This document shows positions 8,267-11,866 of a DNA stretch of 11,866 bases, piece by piece. Position numbers and translations under genes: made by a program. Numbering within the stretch: the first letter of the stretch is position 1; the number at the start of each line of letters is the position of its first letter. Origin of the DNA: Candidatus Intricatilinea gracilis (GTDB lineage: Bacteria; Pseudomonadota; Gammaproteobacteria; Burkholderiales; Burkholderiaceae_C); assembly GCA_016702605.1 (NCBI GenBank), contig JADJDQ010000017.1, positions 1 through 11,866 on the forward strand, read 5' to 3'. Below the pieces are notes generated by a model, which was not told the origin of the DNA, searched no databases, and was given only the letters and a program-made list of their open reading frames with translations.

Positions 8267-8366
8267 GCCCCGGCGCCACACCGGGACCCGAGAGCGCTGC
8301 ACAGTCTGCGGGTTTTCGATAGGCTCCCGTGCTTCGCCCGCCAACTGCCGCCAACCGGCACCCGTC

Positions 8367-9257
8367 GTGACCCCAGCCAGCGCCACCGCCTCGCCCTCCT
8401 GCTGCTCTGGGTCACCCCGGTCATCTGGTCGTCCAACTACGTCATCGCCCGCGCCGCCAAGGGCGTGGTGCTGCCATGTGCTGGCGCTGGGCCGCTGGAG
8501 CCTGGCGCTGCTGATCCTGCTGCCCTGGGTCGGGCGTGAACTCTGGCAACGGCGCGGTCAGGTGCGCGCCGAATGGCGGCAGAGCCTGGCGCTCGGCGCG
8601 GCGGGCATGTGGATCTGCGGCGCCATCGTCTACCTGGGCGGGCAGAGCACCACCGCCACCAACATCGGCCTGATCTACGCCGCCGCGCCCGTGGGCATCG
8701 CCATCGCCAGCCGGCAGCTGATGCACGAGCACGCCAGCGGCTGGCAGCAGCTGGGCATGGGCCTGGCGCTGCTGGGGGTCGTCTTCGTGGTGATCAAGGG
8801 CGACTGGCACAACCTGCTGGCCGTGCGCTTCACCCCCGGCGACGGCTGGATCCTGCTGTGCATGCTCTCCTGGGTGGCCTACTCGGTGCTGCAGCAGCAC
8901 TGGCGCAGCGCGCTGCCCGCGCAGCCCCGGCTGGCCTGCATCATGGTCGGCGGCGTGGTGGTGCTGCTGCCCTTCACGCTGCTGGAGGCCTGGCTGGTCC
9001 CGCCGCTCCCGCTCACCGCCCACGCGCTGACCCTGATCGTGGCCGCCGCCATCCTGCCCGGCCTGCTCTCCTACGTCGCCTACGCCTTCCTGATCCGCGA
9101 ACTCGGCGCCACCCGCTCCTCCCTGCTGCTCTACCTCGGCCCTGTCTACGGCTCGCTCAACGCCTGGTGGCTGCTCGGCGAGGTGCCGCAGTGGTACCAC
9201 CTGGCGGGCGCGACGCTGATCCTGCCGAGCATCTGGCTGGCGTCGCGGCGGGGGTGA
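8367..9257 (+). CDS. DMT-family (EamA) membrane transporter
   Basis: A 296-residue inner-membrane protein with about ten hydrophobic helices in two EamA repeats; members usually export amino acids or other small metabolites. Repeat 1 includes LALLLLWVTPVIWSSNYVIA, VLALGRWSLALLILLPW and IYAAAPVGIAIASR. Repeat 2 includes WILLCMLSWVAYSVLQQHW, ILPGLLSYVAYAFLIREL, and SSLLLYLGPVYGSLNAWWLLGE. The last resembles the family signature in which a Pro-V-(Y/F) precedes the final helices. Two compensating indels, at about 8382-8392 and about 8472, put residues 6-35 in a different frame. The proposed GTG start at 8367 keeps total length at the family norm but has no obvious ribosome site. The gene follows the regulator by 100 bp on the same strand. 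Substrate unknown. Confidence 0.85.
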   Translation: MTPASATASPSCCSGSPRSSGRPTTSSPAPPRAWCCHVLALGRWSLALLILLPWVGRELWQRRGQVRAEWRQSLALGAAGMWICGAIVYLGGQSTTATNIGLIYAAAPVGIAIASRQLMHEHASGWQQLGMGLALLGVVFVVIKGDWHNLLAVRFTPGDGWILLCMLSWVAYSVLQQHWRSALPAQPRLACIMVGGVVVLLPFTLLEAWLVPPLPLTAHALTLIVAAAILPGLLSYVAYAFLIRELGATRSSLLLYLGPVYGSLNAWWLLGEVPQWYHLAGATLILPSIWLASRRG

Positions 9258-9267
9258 GCGGGAAGCA

Positions 9268-9304
9268 TTGCAACAGTGTTCGTTCATGCGGCATGATCAA
9301 TGCC
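9268..9304 (+). promoter_or_regulatory. Candidate promoter and operator of the toxin-antitoxin module
   Basis: TTGCAA (9268-9273) and CATGAT (9292-9297), 18 bp apart, each match four of six sigma-70 consensus bases. A perfect 5-bp-arm inverted repeat, GGCAT-GATCA-ATGCC (9290-9304), overlaps the putative -10 and ends 22 bp before the antitoxin ATG. Outer GCATTG (9265-9270) and CAATGC (9298-9303) are also inverted copies of each other. Position suits autorepression; binding is inference. Confidence 0.4.
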
Positions 9305-9326
9305 CACGTTTGAAGGGACGTTCGTC

Positions 9327-9645
9327 ATGCTCAAGGAAGTCGGTGCCAGTGGACAGATTTCGCTGGGCAAACGTTTGGCGGGGCAGCTGTTCGAGGTGGT
9401 CCATCACCCTGATGGTCGCGTGGAACTGCTGCCCATGCGCCGTGCCGGCGCGGGTAGCCGCCGCCGTCGATGATGTCGGCGATTGGCGCCCCCCGGGCGG
9501 ATATGCCAGTGCCAGCCGATGGGCCCTTGACAACCGCGACGCCCTCGAGGTCTACGCCCGCGACATCGAGGCGGAGGGGACCGCGGCGCAGCAGCTCCAA
9601 CGCTACCTGGATTCGGGGGCGACCGATGGTCCCATTGAGGGCTGA
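9327..9645 (+). CDS. CcdA-like antitoxin with AbrB/SpoVT-like N-terminus (frameshifted)
   Basis: Correcting one extra base near 9441 gives about 105 residues. The N-terminus (1-38) reads LKEVGASGQISLGKRLAG then FEVVHHPDGRVELLPMR. This pattern of short strands, G-x-I-x-L-x-K-x-L and a final DGRVEL strand resembles AbrB/SpoVT swapped-hairpin DNA-binding domains, not the ribbon-helix-helix of F-plasmid CcdA. After a Gly/Pro-rich linker, the C-terminus has SRWALDNRDALEVYARDIE then AEGTAAQQLQRYL. It follows the CcdA toxin-binding tail pattern RW-x2-(D/E)N-x-(D/E)...AR-x-IE-x2-G-(S/T). Expected role: bind and neutralise the toxin encoded 3 bp downstream and repress the operon. As written, frame 1 stops at 9471-9473, and the second half could start only from GTG 9442. 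A sequencing indel is the likelier explanation. The tail assignment is firmer than the N-terminal one. Confidence 0.75.
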
Positions 9646-9648
9646 TAC

Positions 9649-9957
9649 ATGGCCCGATTCGACCTGTTCGCCAACACCGATCCGCGCGCTTCTCACGGGT
9701 TGTACCTGGACGTTCAGAGTGATTTGGTGCAGACGCCGACCCGCTGGTGCGTTCCGATGCGGCGCTGGCGATCGGATCGGCCACTGCTGCGCGGTGCTCA
9801 GCAACTGATCCAAGTCGATGAGGACGACTGGGTACTGGACACGCCCAACATCCTGGCCGTTCCGGCCATGTTGCTGCGACATCAGGTCGGCCGCCTGTCT
9901 CCCGATGATCACCTGCGCGTCGAGGCCTCGCTGGACTTCATGTTGCGTGGGTATTGA
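9649..9957 (+). CDS. CcdB-like toxin
   Basis: An intact 102-residue protein, the same size as F-plasmid CcdB (101). Matching features in order: start MARFDLFANTDPR, the strand LYLDVQSDLVQTP (residues 18-30, compare CcdB RLFVDVQSDIIDTP), CVPM (34-37), DDWVLDTPNILAVPAMLL (59-76) and the closing helix EASLDFMLRGY (92-102). CcdB proteins bind DNA gyrase subunit A and trap the cleavage complex. In F CcdB the last three residues Trp-Gly-Ile are required for poisoning; here they are Arg-Gly-Tyr, so the glycine is kept but the tryptophan is not. ATG at 9649 follows the antitoxin stop by 3 bp, with GAGGG inside the antitoxin 3' end as ribosome site, implying translational coupling. A hand count of 9661-9900 gives 152/240 GC (63%), against 73-77% in 60-base samples of the two preceding genes. 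Confidence 0.85.
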   Translation: MARFDLFANTDPRASHGLYLDVQSDLVQTPTRWCVPMRRWRSDRPLLRGAQQLIQVDEDDWVLDTPNILAVPAMLLRHQVGRLSPDDHLRVEASLDFMLRGY

Positions 9958-9975
9958 GCCCGGCGTTCACCAGGG

Positions 9976-9996
9976 CGGGACACGCCTGCCGTCCCG
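9976..9996. terminator. Weak hairpin between convergent toxin and acyl-CoA dehydrogenase genes
   Basis: CGGGAC (9976-9981) pairs with GTCCCG (9991-9996), a 6-bp GC-rich stem with a 9-base loop in the 42-bp gap between two convergent stops. There is no T-tract on either side, so intrinsic termination is only a possibility. Confidence 0.3.
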
Positions 9997-9999
9997 GCC

Positions 10000-11133
10000 T
10001 CACCCCAACGCCCTCCCAATCAAAATCTTCTGCACATCACTCGTGCCCTCGTAGATCTGGCAGACCCGCACGTCGCGGTAGATGCGCTCGACCGGGAAGT
10101 CGCTGACGTAGCCGTAGCCGCCGAAGGTCTGGATGGCGGTGGAGCAGACTTTTTCGGCCATCTCGCTGGCGAAGAGTTTGGCCATGGCCGCTTCCTTCAG
10201 GCAGGGCAGGCCGGCGTCCTTCAGGGTGGCGGCGTGCCAGGTGAGCTGGCGGGCGGCTTCGATCTGCATCGCGGCTTCGGCGAGGCGGAACTGCACGGCC
10301 TGGTGGTTGAAGATGGGTTGACCGAAGGCGATGCGGTCCTTGCTGTATTCCAGCGCGGCGTCGAAGGCCGCGCGCGCCATGCCGATGGCCTGGCTGGCGA
10401 TGCCGATGCGCCCACCTTCCAGGCCCGACAGCGCGATCTTCAGGCCCTGCCCTTCGTCGCCCAGCCGGTAACGCGCCGGGATGCGGCAGTCCTCGAAGAG
10501 GATCTGCGCGGTGTCCGAGCTGTGCTGGCCCATCTTGTCTTCGAGGCGGGCGACGACGTAGCCGGGCGTCTTGGTGGGCACCAGGAAGGCGCTGATGCCC
10601 TTCTTGCCGGCGGCACGGTCGGTCACGGCCATGACGATGGCCACGTCGCCGTGCTTGCCGCTGGTGATGAACTGCTTGACGCCGTTGAGCACGTAGTCGT
10701 CACCGTCGCGCACGGCCAGGGTCCTGAGCCCGCCGGCCTCGAGCCCACGTGCGGTTCGGTGAGGCAGAAGGCGCCGAGCATGTCGCCGCGCGCCAGGGTT
10801 TCCAGGAATTCCTGCTTCTGCGCCTCGTTGGCGAAGGCCATCAGGATCGAGCAGACGGGGCAGTTGTTGACGCTCACCGGGGTGGAGGTGCCGCCGTCGC
10901 CCGCGGCGACTTCTTCCAGGATGATGGACAGCGCCAGGTAAGGTCCAGCCCCGCGCCGTCGTACTCCGCCGGCACCGCGACGCCGTAGCAGCCCAGGCCC
11001 GCCAGGGGCCCTTGAGCTCATCGGCGGGGAAGTGGTGCTCCTTGTCCCAGCGCGCGGCGTGCGGCGCGATGTGGTCCTGCACATAGGCGCGCACGGCGTC
11101 CTGCACGGCACGGTGGTCTTCACTGAGCAGCAT
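10000..11133 (-). CDS. Acyl-CoA dehydrogenase
   Basis: An FAD enzyme that oxidises an acyl-CoA to the 2-enoyl-CoA and passes electrons to electron-transfer flavoprotein. The product is 377 residues, family-typical. N-terminal helical domain: MLLSEDHRAVQDAVRAYVQD to VAVPAEYDGAG. Middle beta domain: MLGAFCLTEPHVGS, VLNGVKQFITSGKHGDVAIV, and KMGQHSSDTAQILFEDCRIP. C-terminal helical domain: GLEGGRIGIASQAIGMARAA, FGQPIFNHQAVQFRLA, IQTFGGYGYVSDFPVERIYR, and IYEGTSDVQK, whose Glu is the catalytic-base position of short/medium-chain and isovaleryl-like members. Three slips (about 11008, 10945 and 10742) cancel overall. ATG at 11133 has AGGAG about 9 bases upstream. It lies 66 bp downstream of the SDR gene on the same strand. 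Short- or branched-chain substrate is likely but not proven. Confidence 0.93.
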   Translation of the reverse strand: MLLSEDHRAVQDAVRAYVQDHIAPHAARWDKEHHFPADELKGPWRAWAATASRCRRSTTARGWTLPGAVHHPGRSRRGRRRHLHPGERQQLPRLLDPDGLRQRGAEAGIPGNPGARRHARRLLPHRTARGLEAGGLRTLAVRDGDDYVLNGVKQFITSGKHGDVAIVMAVTDRAAGKKGISAFLVPTKTPGYVVARLEDKMGQHSSDTAQILFEDCRIPARYRLGDEGQGLKIALSGLEGGRIGIASQAIGMARAAFDAALEYSKDRIAFGQPIFNHQAVQFRLAEAAMQIEAARQLTWHAATLKDAGLPCLKEAAMAKLFASEMAEKVCSTAIQTFGGYGYVSDFPVERIYRDVRVCQIYEGTSDVQKILIGRALG

Positions 11134-11179
11134 GGTGGGGTCTCCTGCGGAAACGGGTCAAAGGCGTCGGGCGGCACAC

Positions 11180-11200
11180 GGCATCTGGCATCTGGCATCT
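11180..11200. repeat. Three exact tandem copies of GGCATCT
   Basis: GGCATCT occurs at 11180-11186, 11187-11193 and 11194-11200. The last base is part of the SDR stop codon (minus TGA, 11202-11200), so the array lies immediately after that gene in the 66-bp gap before the acyl-CoA dehydrogenase. Confidence 0.8.
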
Positions 11201-11866
11201 CACCAGGGGATGGGCGTGCCGTCGTGATCGAGCAAGCTGCCGTGCTGGGCTGCGGTCAGCCCGGCGATGGTGCTGCGCAGCATCCGGGCGCCTGGTCGCC
11301 ACCGGCAGGTCTGGCCTCGGGGCCGCCCATGTCGGTGCGCACCCAGCGGGGTGCAGGGCCACGCACAGGGCACGGTCGATGAGCGCCAGCGAGAGGTCCT
11401 TGAGCACCGAGTTCAGCGCGGCCTTGGAGGCGCGGTAGAGCCAGCCGCTGTTGGCGGTGCGCGAGGCGATCGAGCCCATGCGCGAGGACATCACCGCCAG
11501 CCGGGCCTGGGGCGCCAGCGCGTCCAGCAGCTGGGGCACGACGCGCATCGGGCCGAGCACGTTGGTGTGCATGACCTGGTCGAACTCGGTGTCGGTGGGC
11601 GTGTCCAGCGTGCGCAGCTTGGGGCCGTAGACGCCGGCGTTGATCACGACGGTGCTGAAGTGGCTGCCGTCCACCTGCCAGGCCAGGCCAGCGACGCTGG
11701 CCGCGGAGGTGACGTCCAGCTTCAGCGCCCGGGCGCCCAGCTCGCGCAGGCGCTGCAGGCCGGCATCGTCACGCGCGGTGGCGGTGACCAGGGCACCGTC
11801 GGCCAGGTACCGGCGCGTCAGCTCCAGGCCGAGGCCGCGCGAGGCACCGACGATGAGGACATGGGA
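11200..11866 (-). CDS. Short-chain dehydrogenase/reductase (5' end outside window)
   Basis: An NAD(P)-dependent oxidoreductase of the classical SDR type. It enters the window already in frame with SHVLIVGASRGLGLELTRR, which holds the TGxxxGxG-equivalent GASRGLG cofactor loop, so only a few residues are missing. LKLDVTS, VVINAGVYGP (NAG motif), MHTNVLGPMRVV (catalytic Asn), MSSRMGSIA (catalytic Ser) and LYRASKAALN (Tyr-x3-Lys) follow in order. The C-terminus resumes as ALHPGWVRTDMGG then TIAGLTAAQHGSLLDHDGTPIPW before the stop at 11200. Two or three indels lie between about 11350 and 11290. The family resembles the C-factor/YciK-like SDRs. The substrate is unknown; co-transcription with the acyl-CoA dehydrogenase is plausible. 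Confidence 0.88.

Noticed and set aside
6784..8322. A long plus-strand frame overlapping the FAD remnant and the Crp/Fnr gene
   Set aside because: It is Arg/Pro/Ala-rich and lacks motifs; the Crp/Fnr fold is in a different frame. High GC removes stops from non-coding frames.
7448..8386. A 312-codon minus-strand frame opposite the Crp/Fnr gene
   Set aside because: Low-complexity Gln/Arg/Gly/Val composition with no recognisable domain; it is the complement of a well-supported gene.
9331..9912. A 193-codon minus-strand frame opposite the toxin-antitoxin genes
   Set aside because: It mirrors the coding strand, where both CcdA-tail and CcdB motifs are clear; no ribosome site or family match.

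Overview
This is a very GC-rich window (about 70% by eye). Gene content and protein style suggest a betaproteobacterium of the order Burkholderiales (Leptothrix/Sphaerotilus/Ideonella-like or Comamonadaceae). That assignment is inference from remembered family resemblance; there is no rRNA or tRNA here to settle it. Nearly every gene carries one or more single-base indels. Conserved protein motifs run on cleanly in a neighbouring frame after each break, and two genes (a Crp/Fnr regulator and a CcdB-like toxin) are uninterrupted. The simplest reading is a draft sequence with indel errors, so most genes are annotated as one CDS spanning the breaks.

Layout. 1-1285 (minus): N-terminal part of a large alpha/beta-hydrolase-like protein that runs off the left edge, possibly of the CHAT-associated kind. 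1286-1649: non-coding, with a G-rich tract and a terminator for the next operon. 1650-4526 (minus): trkA-trkH, a complete low-affinity K+ uptake operon. 4682-4971 (plus): small conserved-looking protein of unknown function, divergent from trkA. 5016-6757 (minus): a ThDP-dependent enzyme of the acetolactate synthase/2-oxoacid decarboxylase superfamily. 6813-7317 (minus): a heavily deleted remnant of an FAD-binding dehydrogenase. 7490-8266 (plus): Crp/Fnr-type regulator divergent from that remnant, with four 11-bp tandem repeats in its leader. 8367-9257 (plus): DMT/EamA transporter. 9327-9957 (plus): a compact toxin-antitoxin module. 10000-11133 (minus): acyl-CoA dehydrogenase. 11200-11866 (minus, runs off the right edge): short-chain dehydrogenase/reductase.

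The most interesting element is the toxin-antitoxin pair at 9327-9957. The toxin is CcdB-like. The antitoxin ends in a recognisable CcdA-type toxin-binding tail but begins with what looks like an AbrB/SpoVT-type swapped-hairpin segment instead of the ribbon-helix-helix of classical CcdA. The toxin also lacks the Trp of the C-terminal Trp-Gly-Ile that F-plasmid CcdB needs to poison gyrase. The module is less GC-rich than its surroundings, sits between unrelated housekeeping-type genes, and has a short inverted repeat just upstream, all of which fit an acquired, autoregulated cassette.

Functionally the rest is metabolic or transport: K+ homeostasis, one ThDP enzyme, fatty or branched-chain acyl-CoA oxidation, and one metabolite exporter. 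The Crp/Fnr regulator may once have controlled the divergent FAD dehydrogenase/ThDP enzyme unit, whose first gene is now a remnant.
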